From Comamonadaceae bacterium (lineage in GTDB: Bacteria; Pseudomonadota; Gammaproteobacteria; Burkholderiales; Burkholderiaceae_C): 64,000 bases of DNA. Positions 1-9,400 of this stretch are shown one piece after another (position 1 is the stretch's first letter; every line of letters begins with the position of its first letter). Under the pieces are notes generated by a model that saw only the letters and a list, made by a program, of their open reading frames with translations, was not told the DNA's origin and ran no database searches. The translations under genes and the position numbers were made by a program. Location of the stretch: the NCBI GenBank assembly GCA_947372745.1, contig CANBUY010000002.1, forward strand, positions 1-64,000. Reading direction: 5' to 3'.

Positions 1-1
1 T

Positions 2-1681
2 GGCGCGATTGGCGCTGACGGCCAGCGCATCGAAACCAGCGGTGTCAACACACAAGCCACGGAATCGGTGGGCGCGCAGTGGCTACGCCAAACCAGTGGC
101 AACCTGAATGTGGGCAGCGTCACCGCGCTTACCCCGAGCGACAACGCGATTGATCGGGTTGCTGCCAGCAAAGACGGCTTGGTGACCACCGCGGGCAACG
201 CGGCGATCAACCTGACAACGGCAGCAGGCCAGGTCACGGTGTCCAGGGATATTTACGCAATGGGGTCCGGCGATGTCGATATCCGAACCGCCAGCGGTTT
301 CGATATTGCGATTAACTCAGCAACGGTGATTTCAGACTATGGCACGTTACAACTAGTCGCTGGCCGGGATATCAAGACCAATACGCTAACCGCTAGCAAG
401 AGTGAGTTACAGACCGACGGCAATATTTTGATAAAGACCAGCGGCGTAGTTGGAACGTCCGCAAACAAGATTGATATCGGTGGCGCCAATGTCAATCTTG
501 CCGTGGTGTCAAGTGGCGGACCCGCAGCCGGAGCTGTGTTTGTCAACAAATTGAATGGTAATCTGGTCGTTGGATCGGTTACAGCAGTCAACGCAGTCAG
601 TACCTTGGATAATGTGGTCGGCAACGTGAGCGGTGTATCGACAAGGAATAACGACATCACGATTTCTGCCACAGCAGGTGCTGGTGATGTAACGCTTGGC
701 GCGAATATCGCGGCCAGTGGTACCGGCAAGGTATGGCTGGAAGCTGGCCGTGATCTGATTCAAACAACTGGCTCGGTGATGACGGATGTTGGTGCGTTCA
801 TTAAAGCCGGTGGTGACGCGACGCTTAAACAGGCGGGCAACCGAGTGCATGTGCTGGCTGCCGAAATTGGCGGCAACCTTGATTATCTGGAAGCAGGTAA
901 GCTGGACATTGACACGGTTGGTGCAAAGTTTGGGATTGATGCAGGTGGTCGCGCCTGGATTCGTGCGCAGGGTGACATGAATTTGAAACAGCTTGTTCAG
1001 GCAAGAGGCGCTGGGACTGAGGCTGCGGTATTGATAGCCGATGGGGCGTTCCGTAACTTGGCTGGACCGACTGCCATTAAGACACCCAACAGCCGATGGC
1101 TGGTTTACGACTTGAACCCTACCTTAGAGTACCGCTTGGACGGATTGAACCATACCTATCGCAAGATCAATTCTACTTACGAGAGTTATCCAGAGGCCAT
1201 GGTGTATTTCAGTGGTAACTTTTACATCACCAATGCAAAAATTATCGCTGACAACAGGTTTTCATTCCCCGCGACTGGTGCCAAGTTATCCGTGATGACG
1301 CCAGCTGTATCAGGCGTCGAGGTGCCGTTGGTACCTGCCTTTAACGTAGCGGCTGCGGTTGGTTCTAATCCTTCAGCGCCACAGATGTCCAGTGCAGGTA
1401 TAGAGATTTCCCCAGTCGACGTGCAGCTGATGATTTCGACGCGACCCGGCCAGTTCTTTGATGCACCGCTTGAAAGTTTTCTGGCGGGAGAGGGGATTGA
1501 ATCTGCTGTCTTGACATCAGGTCAAGCATTACCATCTTGGATCACGCTAGACTCTGGTGCGCTGCGTTTACGAGGCGTGATGCCCAAGGATGGGCCATCG
1601 ATTGAGGTGCGTGTGAGATTGAAACGCAAGGATGGCCAACCAGGACGCGACTTGAATATCTTGCTGGCTGGAAATTCTTAA
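2..1681 (+). CDS. Large adhesin-like (filamentous hemagglutinin-type) surface protein, 3' part only
   Basis: The reading frame is open from the first bases of the window to the stop at 1681, so the true start lies upstream and the internal GTG at 68 is not the start. The visible 560 or so residues are Gly/Ala/Thr/Val-rich and made of short beta-strand repeats of the type GNLxVGSVTA and AGRDI, as in filamentous hemagglutinin-like beta-helical adhesins. The last 90 or so residues change character and contain an LPSWITLDSGALRLRG stretch resembling the putative Ig/cadherin-like (He_PIG) fold. I see no cysteine, no autotransporter barrel and no LPxTG-type anchor. Function as a secreted or surface adhesin is inferred from composition. 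The secretion route cannot be read because the N-terminus is missing, but the export cluster further downstream is a candidate. The family call is fairly sure, the detailed role is not. Confidence 0.7.
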   Translation, partial: GAIGADGQRIETSGVNTQATESVGAQWLRQTSGNLNVGSVTALTPSDNAIDRVAASKDGLVTTAGNAAINLTTAAGQVTVSRDIYAMGSGDVDIRTASGFDIAINSATVISDYGTLQLVAGRDIKTNTLTASKSELQTDGNILIKTSGVVGTSANKIDIGGANVNLAVVSSGGPAAGAVFVNKLNGNLVVGSVTAVNAVSTLDNVVGNVSGVSTRNNDITISATAGAGDVTLGANIAASGTGKVWLEAGRDLIQTTGSVMTDVGAFIKAGGDATLKQAGNRVHVLAAEIGGNLDYLEAGKLDIDTVGAKFGIDAGGRAWIRAQGDMNLKQLVQARGAGTEAAVLIADGAFRNLAGPTAIKTPNSRWLVYDLNPTLEYRLDGLNHTYRKINSTYESYPEAMVYFSGNFYITNAKIIADNRFSFPATGAKLSVMTPAVSGVEVPLVPAFNVAAAVGSNPSAPQMSSAGIEISPVDVQLMISTRPGQFFDAPLESFLAGEGIESAVLTSGQALPSWITLDSGALRLRGVMPKDGPSIEVRVRLKRKDGQPGRDLNILLAGNS

Positions 1682-1696
1682 GCTACTCATCATGTA

Positions 1697-2419
1697 TCAA
1701 GTTGCGACACGTGTGCCCAGATTTTCGAGCAAGCGTTGCAAGTTACCTAGCGACATCAGGTGTGCGTAGATCAGACCAAGCTCACCACTGGTAAACAGTG
1801 TGTGAACTGTATCTTTGTCCAATTCTTGCAGCTGTTTTTCATCGACCACATACAGGCTTGACAAGCGGAAAGAGGTGCCATCGGCCAGTTCCGCTTGCGC
1901 GTTTGACTCAAACAGAAGATTGTTTTCACTCAAACGCTGACAAAGTTCTTTTGTTCGGAGGGCTTGAAATTGATAATCCTTTAGCAGAGCAATCATGTTG
2001 CGCAGAGTTTCCCCAGGTTGGTCTCCATCAAAAAGAAACTCACCTTCTTCCTGGTTGATTTCAGAGGCATCCTCATCAAAACAAACAACAACCTGACCTT
2101 GACCAACTTCTGAGGGTACAAATGGATAGCGTCGAATGAATGCAGGAATATAACGCCCAAGCCAATGGCCGTCGCTACCCACAAAGAGATTCTCACTTTG
2201 ACGTAATCCTAGTAATGCAATCGGTAAAAAGGAGTTGTCAATGCCCTTTATAAAAACGATCGGAAATTCGCGAGCAGCCTCAACGAACTCAATTGCCACC
2301 AAAGGGACTGAATTGGTCTTGGCAGAAAATGAAAAATTATCAACAGGCTTGATGCGAAATTTTTTATGTAGTTTTGAATCAATGGAAACTACCTTTCCAT
2401 AAAAAATAAGTTCAGCCAT
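1697..2419 (-). CDS. SapC family protein
   Basis: This 240-residue protein matches my memory of the SapC family: an N-terminal part with VPLVAIEFVEAAREFPIVF, then LGLRQSENLFV, WLGRYIPAFIRRYPF and the acidic DxxxSEINQEEGEFLFD stretch. SapC was named from the S-layer locus of Campylobacter fetus, but its biochemical role is not settled. I see no signal peptide or membrane segment, so it is probably cytosolic. The gene converges on the adhesin-like gene, with only 15 bases between the stops, and is divergent from the lytic transglycosylase. Its position among surface-protein genes agrees with a role linked to surface layers, but that is guilt by association. Gene and family are likely, function is open. 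Confidence 0.75.
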   Translation of the reverse strand: MAELIFYGKVVSIDSKLHKKFRIKPVDNFSFSAKTNSVPLVAIEFVEAAREFPIVFIKGIDNSFLPIALLGLRQSENLFVGSDGHWLGRYIPAFIRRYPFVPSEVGQGQVVVCFDEDASEINQEEGEFLFDGDQPGETLRNMIALLKDYQFQALRTKELCQRLSENNLLFESNAQAELADGTSFRLSSLYVVDEKQLQELDKDTVHTLFTSGELGLIYAHLMSLGNLQRLLENLGTRVAT

Positions 2420-2515
2420 AAGTTACGTTCGTGATTAAAATAAAAATAGACTTCATATTATTGTGGCTTTAAAACGTTCTATAAATCCTGCATTTTGTAT
2501 TATCCAACCCAAAGG

Positions 2516-3490
2516 ATGAACTTGACTAAGCCGATTCAGCAGAATATTTTTAGCAAAAAAGGATTTATAAATGTAACTACGGCGGGTTATTTTTTATGTT
2601 GGGTTATTTTTTTGGGACTAGGTTGGGAGTCTGCGCAAGCGACAGAAAAAACCCGTGAAGATCCGCCACCAGAATTCGCCCATGAGGCTCCACGTCTGCG
2701 GTCCATCATGGAGCATGGATGGGCGGCTGAAAAGGGTATAGGTCAGGCGGCTAATTCAGCCTTGGCAGCCAGTCTTTATTGTGAAGCTGCCAGGTTCTCA
2801 AGTGCTGAGGCTCACTATCGAGCGGGTCTTGTCTATGCTTCCGCCTCGATAGTGGAAACCGCTACTGCAGCAGCATTTTTTAAGTTTGCTATGGAGTTGG
2901 GGCACGAACAAGTACATATGGCACTTAACGCGCTGTACCTTTCGGCAGGCCCTCAAAAATCTATAGTTCCTAGCTGTCTGACAGATGACGAAGAGCAGTC
3001 TGGAGTCGCCAGGCGCATGGCCATTCCAGTGAAATTTCCTTTGTTCAACTTTCAGGGCTATCTTGCCGCCATGCCAGAGGGGAAAAGAGCCGTAGCCGCA
3101 TTGCTGGTGAAACACGCACCATTGTTTGGGGTAAACACCCAACTTGCACTTGCTATCGCCAGCGTCGAATCGAATTTTGAGGTTTTGGCGACTTCGCCAA
3201 AAAATGCGAAAGGAGTCATGCAACTCATACCAGCAACTGCAAGTCGTTTCGGTGTGAAAAATTCATATGATGCGGAGGACAACATCAGGGGGGGGTTGGC
3301 GTATCTGAGGTGGTTGGGTGAATATTTTCATGGTGACCTGAGTCGTGTCATCGCTGCCTACAACGCAGGGGAAGGGGCTGTGAATAAGTACAACGGCATT
3401 CCACCTTACCCAGAAACCATTGCCTATGTAAAGCGAGTTTTAACCTTGTCTCGGATGAGAGATACAGGCGCGAATACGATGCTGCCCTAA
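2516..3490 (+). CDS. Lytic transglycosylase, SLT domain (periplasmic)
   Basis: The C-terminal half (about residues 200-315) is a lysozyme-like SLT domain: AIASVESNF carries the catalytic Glu (about residue 218), followed by GVMQLIPATASRFGV, NIRGGLAYLRWL and VIAAYNAGEGAVNKY. Such enzymes cleave the MurNAc-GlcNAc bond of peptidoglycan and leave a 1,6-anhydro end. The N-terminus has a hydrophobic segment ending in ESAQA before TEK, a plausible signal peptide, so the enzyme should act in the periplasm. Residues 60-150 contain Sel1/TPR-like Ala-rich helices. I chose the ATG at 2516; an in-frame TTG at 2495 would add seven residues, and neither has a good ribosome site. Specialised transglycosylases often open the wall for envelope-spanning secretion machines, so its place before the export cluster is suggestive. 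Confidence 0.85.
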   Translation: MNLTKPIQQNIFSKKGFINVTTAGYFLCWVIFLGLGWESAQATEKTREDPPPEFAHEAPRLRSIMEHGWAAEKGIGQAANSALAASLYCEAARFSSAEAHYRAGLVYASASIVETATAAAFFKFAMELGHEQVHMALNALYLSAGPQKSIVPSCLTDDEEQSGVARRMAIPVKFPLFNFQGYLAAMPEGKRAVAALLVKHAPLFGVNTQLALAIASVESNFEVLATSPKNAKGVMQLIPATASRFGVKNSYDAEDNIRGGLAYLRWLGEYFHGDLSRVIAAYNAGEGAVNKYNGIPPYPETIAYVKRVLTLSRMRDTGANTMLP

Positions 3491-3787
3491 CTGGTGAAAA
3501 CCTGAGTAAAAAATCAGAATTTTTCTGGGGAACAAATTATGGAGTTCTAGCGCATATATGCAGGGCAAGTGGAAATCTAATGGGGTCTAGGCCCCGTGCC
3601 CATGTCAGAACTGCTCAGAATTTAAATCCTTACTCAAGGTAACCTCGACAGAACACTTCGGTAAAACGATGTGTAGATTTTGCTACGTCCTGTTTACTTT
3701 GGTGTTGAAATAGATATTCAAACTCCATGTCCACGAGACTCAATAGCTTCAGGATTTCTCCTTCACTAAATTTTCGCCGGAAGAAGC
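3491..3787. other. Intergenic region without a clear gene
   Basis: This 297-base gap separates the transglycosylase from the large export operon and is the most likely place for the operon promoter. It has a short GC hairpin-like stretch near 3580-3596 (GGGG and CCCC arms, no T-run, so a poor terminator). A minus-strand frame of 83 codons covers 3630-3881, but it runs into the start of the following gene and matches nothing I know. I could not pick a convincing -35/-10 pair. Confidence 0.4.
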
Positions 3788-6373
3788 ATGGGTAAACAAT
3801 TGTTGGGTGGCTCATGTAGCGCAATGAGTATTTCAATGCTTGCATTGACCTCTTTTTCCCCCTCGTATTCCTTCGCCGCACCGGTCTCGGTCATTAGCGT
3901 GCAAGGTTCGGCTGAGCTGGTGCGTCTGCAATTCGAAACATCTGTTGGCGTATTTGTCAAAGCTGGCCTTAATGGTTCCGGGCAAAGTCTTGAATTGCAT
4001 TTAAATAATGTCAGTAAGCAAGATATAGAGCCATTGCTTGAGAAAATTGCAGGTCGCCACAGCTTGATAACGGCGGCCAAAATAATTCCCGTACAGGGTG
4101 ACTTTGTGCATGTATTGCTGGAGTTTTCCAAGTCTGTGCATGTACTGGATGAAACTATAGTGGCTTTGGCTGGTGGACAGTCACGTTGGGAGATCGTGCT
4201 CTCGGCGGCAGAGCAGCCAATACCAATCCTGGAAAAACCCACTTTGTCGCAAGTTAGCACTTATATGCGTGATGGGCGGCTTGACATTGCCCTGCTGGGA
4301 AGTACGGGGTTGGTAGCAGAAGCTACATTTCTGGAAAAGCCTAACCGATTCGCTGTCGATTTGCCTGGCGTGCCTTTTGAACAAGCCAAACTCGCTGCTG
4401 AAAAATATCATGGTGAGCCGGGTTTGATACGGTCCGTTCGCGCTGTTGCGCCAAGCCCAGGCAAGACAAGGCTGGTATTTGAACTCTCAGAACCTGCTGA
4501 TTTGATTGATACGCAAGGTGTTTTGCTTGAAAAACAAGGCCAAGTATTGATGAGTCTGGTTCCTGATGCCAGTGTGCAAGTAGCCAGAACTGGTGTGCTC
4601 AGCGGATTTGGTTTTGAGGCAATTGAAGGCACCCAGCAGTTTCGACTTGCAGGTATCGCTGGCAGTCGAGTCAATGCATACACCATCGAATCGCCTTCAC
4701 GCTTGGTTGTAGATTTTCTGGGATGGAAGCCCGGCCAGGTTATGGATGCGGTGGCCCGGTTTCGCCTCAATCCACCTGTTGGCGTGGGTAAAGCCAGCGT
4801 GGATATGACCCGCTCTGGCTCTGCCCGCATTGTTTTCGATTTGCTTAAACCCGCTTCATTCCGATCGTCCAGGTCCGTTAAACTCGCGACTGATTCAAAT
4901 AGTGACGCATTGGTTGAAACCCTGCTCATTTCGCTCTCATCTGGCGCTGAATCCAATTTGCAGGACGGCATTCGACGGGGTCCAATGAATTTGCGTTTAC
5001 GCCGAGAGTTACAGGACGGTCGTGAGCCAACAGTCGTCATTCGACCGCTTCAACTTGACGGCGTTGGGCGTTACGCCAATGCGGTGCTGCGTCCGGAGTT
5101 AGGCCGCGAATATGGCCTGCTTGGCATGTTGAGCAAGGCGCTGTTGGTGGATCCGAAATACGCTGCAGCGAAGGCGGAGTTTGAGGCTGCTGCTGAAGTT
5201 ATGCCTCAAGCACGGTCTGGGCTACTCCCCATCGCTGCGTTTGACTACCAGCGTTCGACAGTCAAGCAAAATGTGACACAGGCATCTAATCCCGGCTTCC
5301 CTACGGGCGCGTCCAGCTACCCCAACGGCAGCATGACGATGACAATTACTCAACCTCTTTACAAGCCCCAGTCTCGCATCAAAATGGATCAGGCCGCAAT
5401 TGCTATTGACCAATCCAAACTTAATGTTGTTGCGGCCGAGCAAGACCTCATTCTGCGGGTGGCCACTGCATACCTCAACCTGTTGGCGACTAACGACGGC
5501 CTCGAACTCGCATTAGCCGAACGAGAAGCAACACAAAAGCAGCACGATTTGGCCAAGGGGCGCTTGGAGTCAGGGTTAGGTACGATCGTTCAATTGCGTG
5601 ACACAGAAGCAAGGTTGGCGCTTACACAGGCCAAAGAGATCGAGGCGCTTACCCGTCTTGATGATGCTAAGGTAGGTATCAAGGAAATTGTGGGCGAGAC
5701 GGCAACGGCTATTCGCAGTTTCAAATCGGACTTCGATGTTACAGCGCCATTTCCGCCTGCGTTTGAACCTTGGGTGGACGCCGCGATAGAGCAAAACCTT
5801 GCACTTCAGTCACGCAAGTTGGCGGTTGAAATTGCCGGGCTTGAAATTACTCGCCAGCGAGCTGGACATCAACCCACGCTCAACCTAGTGGGCTCCTTTT
5901 CTCGACAGGACTCAGGCGGATCGCTTTACGGTGCAGGTCAAAAATCCGATACAGCCGATATTGGACTACGCCTTAATATCCCGCTGACCGATGGTGGGAT
6001 GACCAGTTCTTTGACTCGTGAGTCAGTAGCACGCAACGAAAAAGCGTTGCAAGAGCGTGAGCAAGAGTTGCGTCGAACTGAGCGCATGACCCGTTCTGCA
6101 TTCAACAGTGTGGTAGCCAGTTCTCAAACGCTTGGAGCCTTGCGCAAGGCCGTTGTTGCTCAGGAGAGTGCTTTGAAATTCCGGCTTGAAGGCTTTAACT
6201 CTGGTTTATATACCGTGGTTGCAGTGATGGATGCCTATCGTCTTTACCACACCGCGCAGCGTGATTTCTTGCAAGTTAGATACGATTATTTGATCAATCG
6301 TTTGAAGCTCAAGCAGGCGGTAGGTGCTTTGGGTCGTGGAGACCTTGAAGACATCGATGCACTGCTGCAATAG
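3788..6373 (+). CDS. TolC-family outer-membrane channel with N-terminal AMIN-type domains
   Basis: This 861-residue protein is about twice the usual TolC length. Residues 1-32 look like a signal peptide (cleavage near SYSFA/AP). Residues about 35-355 hold two or three AMIN-like beta modules, recognisable by NRFAVDLPGV followed by RLVFELSEPADL, and by SRLVVDFLGW followed by RIVFDLLKPASF. AMIN domains usually target proteins to peptidoglycan or septal sites. After a linker, residues about 475-860 form the outer-membrane efflux protein region: two OEP repeats with long helices (AYLNLLATNDGLELALAEREATQKQ) and a strand segment (DIGLRLNIPLTDGG). The product should be a trimeric channel that also grips the cell wall. 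It is the first gene of a tight + strand run with the giant protein and two adaptors, which makes it the likely outer-membrane exit duct. The domain call is strong, the partnership is inferred. Confidence 0.85.
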   Translation: MGKQLLGGSCSAMSISMLALTSFSPSYSFAAPVSVISVQGSAELVRLQFETSVGVFVKAGLNGSGQSLELHLNNVSKQDIEPLLEKIAGRHSLITAAKIIPVQGDFVHVLLEFSKSVHVLDETIVALAGGQSRWEIVLSAAEQPIPILEKPTLSQVSTYMRDGRLDIALLGSTGLVAEATFLEKPNRFAVDLPGVPFEQAKLAAEKYHGEPGLIRSVRAVAPSPGKTRLVFELSEPADLIDTQGVLLEKQGQVLMSLVPDASVQVARTGVLSGFGFEAIEGTQQFRLAGIAGSRVNAYTIESPSRLVVDFLGWKPGQVMDAVARFRLNPPVGVGKASVDMTRSGSARIVFDLLKPASFRSSRSVKLATDSNSDALVETLLISLSSGAESNLQDGIRRGPMNLRLRRELQDGREPTVVIRPLQLDGVGRYANAVLRPELGREYGLLGMLSKALLVDPKYAAAKAEFEAAAEVMPQARSGLLPIAAFDYQRSTVKQNVTQASNPGFPTGASSYPNGSMTMTITQPLYKPQSRIKMDQAAIAIDQSKLNVVAAEQDLILRVATAYLNLLATNDGLELALAEREATQKQHDLAKGRLESGLGTIVQLRDTEARLALTQAKEIEALTRLDDAKVGIKEIVGETATAIRSFKSDFDVTAPFPPAFEPWVDAAIEQNLALQSRKLAVEIAGLEITRQRAGHQPTLNLVGSFSRQDSGGSLYGAGQKSDTADIGLRLNIPLTDGGMTSSLTRESVARNEKALQEREQELRRTERMTRSAFNSVVASSQTLGALRKAVVAQESALKFRLEGFNSGLYTVVAVMDAYRLYHTAQRDFLQVRYDYLINRLKLKQAVGALGRGDLEDIDALLQ

Positions 6374-6458
6374 CAGAAATAGTGCTTGCGGTCACATGCC
6401 GCCTTTTATCATTGTTGACTAAAAAGAACCGGGTATTAAGCCCAAGAGGAGTGTTGTG

Positions 6459-9400
6459 ATGAACAACCAACAACAGGGGAAACCCAACGTCGCTCAGCGC
6501 CTTCGCCACTTTTTACGTGTCCCGGCGTTAACGCGTAAAGGTGCCATAGCCCCTCCTCTGCCACGCCGCATTATTGTTGAGTCACTGGAGCCCCGATTCC
6601 TGCTTTCTGGCGAAGGCTTGGTGCTACCGCCCGCGCCGCCCAAGCCGGCGCTGTTCGACACCAGCCTGCAGGCTAGTTTGCTTTCTTCGGCGCAATTAGT
6701 CAGCCAAATTGGGGTGACTAGTGCGCCGTATGTGTTCGATGCGGTTGATTCGGCCCCGGTGTCAAAGATCAATGAAGTCATTTTTCTCGACCCCGGCGTC
6801 AAGGATGGCCAGGCACTGGTTCGCCAGGCGCTCGCCAACCGGCCGGATGCTCAAGCCGAAGTCGTTTTGCTGGACGGTGAAACCGATGGCGTTCAGCAAA
6901 TGACAACCTGGCTCAAACAGCACCAGGGCTTGCAGGCCGTGCACATCATTTCTCACGGCGACACGGCTGCCATCAAGCTGGGTTCTGCTGAGCTGGATGC
7001 TGCCAACATTGATCAGTACCAAAGCGCTTTGACCCAATGGCAGCAAGCATTGGCACCGGGTGCTGACTTGCTGCTTTATGGCTGCGACGTGGCGCAGGGC
7101 AAAGACGGCGCTGCGTTTGTTGAGCGACTTGCTCAGTTGACCGGGGCTGATGTGGCGGCTTCGACCGACGCCACGGGTTCCGCTGCGCTAGGCGGGGACT
7201 GGATTCTTGAGAAAACCACGGGTCTGGTGGCTTCTCCAAGCCTGTTTGTTGTTGCGCCTTCCTACGATCAACTGCTGGCTGCGGTCACCGTCGCCAAAGC
7301 GGGTGACACCAGTACCGTCATCAGTGCCAATGGCGCCTTCACGGCAGCCAGTAATTTGGGCGCACAACTCGACGCCAATGCGGAATTTACTTACACCATG
7401 CCGCTGGTGGATCTGTCTTTTTCTGGCCTGATTCGCACCAATGACGGTCGTACGCTGGGCGATGTGCTGGCCTTTAAAACGCTGACCAACACCACCGTAT
7501 TGGACGATTACCTGGCCACGAGCAGCTCGCACACCATGGGCGGCCTGATGGATCGCATGGGCGATTACCTGAATGGCATGGGGGCCTACAGCAACCTGGA
7601 GTCGGTGGTTGATCACAGCGGTTCTGCTATTAATTTCAGTGCAACAGGTCAAGTGTTGACCGCGACGCTGACCCTTTCGCGTGAGTTCATCCAGCAGTTT
7701 GGCTTTGGCGAGCAACTGAAAGCATTGGGCCTCGATTTCCAGGGCGGGCAGGGCATTCCCTTGTTGGCCGACGTGCACTTTACGGGTGTTTACGATTTTG
7801 CTAATGGCACGCTAGGGGTGTCTCAACTGGACGCGCAGGTTAAGGCGAAGTCATCCACCTTCAGTGCCGGCATGGCGCTCGGTGTGATTGCCGCCACGGC
7901 CACGGGTACATTGGAATTCGATACCGGCAAGGTTGAGTTCAATGCGATCGCTGCAAGTGGTGCAAGCGTAATCAAACTTCCCACCTCCTCCAGTTTTACC
8001 GCTGCAGATAATCTGTTCACCGTCAAGTCGGGCAGTACACATGCCGTCAAGACCAATGCCAGCTTTGATATTGCAGGCGATCTCGGTGGCACCCCCTTGG
8101 CAACGATTGCGGGCGGCACACCGCACATTAATGTGTCCTTTGGGGGCCTGAGTCTGACCAGTGTGGTCACCAATGCCGCCGATCCCGTCATCACTGGTAC
8201 AGCCAGTTTGCTCGCGGGTCAAACACTCGAAGTTACGGTAGCGGGTGCCACCTACACTGTCGTCCCGGCGTCTGACGGAACCTGGTCGCTCGCCTTGGGC
8301 ACGGCCAGCCACACCGGCACGCTGGACCTCGGTTCTGGCATTGCCTACGATGTGCTCGCCCAAGTGGTGAAAACATCCGGTGGAATAACGGTGTCATCGG
8401 CCACCGGAACGATCATGGTCAACCCGACCATCAACGCCGTGAGCTCTCACACACTCACCCCCACACTCTCGGGTGTGGCACGACTGGCCACCGGGCAAAC
8501 TTTGTCGGTGGCCGTCGGGGGTGCTGTTTACAGCGTGATACCTGCTGCAAGTGGTGCCTGGACGCTTAACTTGGCCGTCTTGGGTACATCAACCAAAACG
8601 AGTGGCACACTGCTACTGACCACGGGCAACAACTACCCCGTTGTCGCCACCGTCAGCGGCGGTATTCCAACGGTCAGCGCCCAGTTGACTGTCAATACGG
8701 CGCTCACCGCCACCACCACGACTCCGGCAACCACCACGTCAACCAATGGCATCACGACCACGGGTAGTGTCACCTGGAACGCCCTGCAGCCCGCGCCGCT
8801 GACCCTGACCTCGACCAACTTCTCCAACCTGCAAGCCTTCTCCAGCCTGACCTCGACACAGCTGGTCAAGATGCTGCAAGACTTGGGAACCTACCTTGAT
8901 TTGCTGCGCGATTCTGGCAAGTTTGATGCTGTGCTGCCCTTTACCGATCTCAAGCTCGGCAATGCGCTTGACTTCAGCGCGGCCATCAATGATGTGATTG
9001 ACAACCAGCTGGCCACCACCATCCGCTCCGGAATGACCGCCAGCAAGGCCGTCTCACCTGTGCTGGGCAGTGATGTGGTGTTTGATCTTCAGGTGCAGCG
9101 CCCCGGTGATGAGCGGATCACCACACTGGCCATCGCCGTTGCCAAGAGCGAGACCACCAGCTTCACCCACATCAACCAGTTGGCCATGTTGATCGGACAA
9201 AAAATCACCACTGCGGTTAACGGTTGGCTGGTCTGGACCGGGTCAATGGTTGATGTCAGCGAATCGCTCCAGGGCGGGCTTACCGTTTCAGGCAGCACAA
9301 AAACCAATGAAGAGCAGACCCTCTCAGTGCATGCCAGTTCAGGTACTTACCAACTGAATTTGGGCGGTTCAGGCACCGCCACCGGCGATATTTCGGTGTT

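Noticed and set aside
2-1681. Classical two-partner secretion locus
   Set aside because: The adhesin resembles TpsA proteins, but no TpsB/FhaC-type barrel lies within the window. The upstream side is not visible.
3630-3881. Minus-strand frame of 83 codons upstream of the TolC-like gene
   Set aside because: It overlaps the signal-peptide part of the TolC-like gene and matches no family I know. The amino-acid mix is not absurd, so a small gene cannot be fully excluded.
6388-6412. Terminator between the TolC-like gene and the giant gene
   Set aside because: GCGG and CCGC form only a four-base stem before CTTTTATC; too weak to call.
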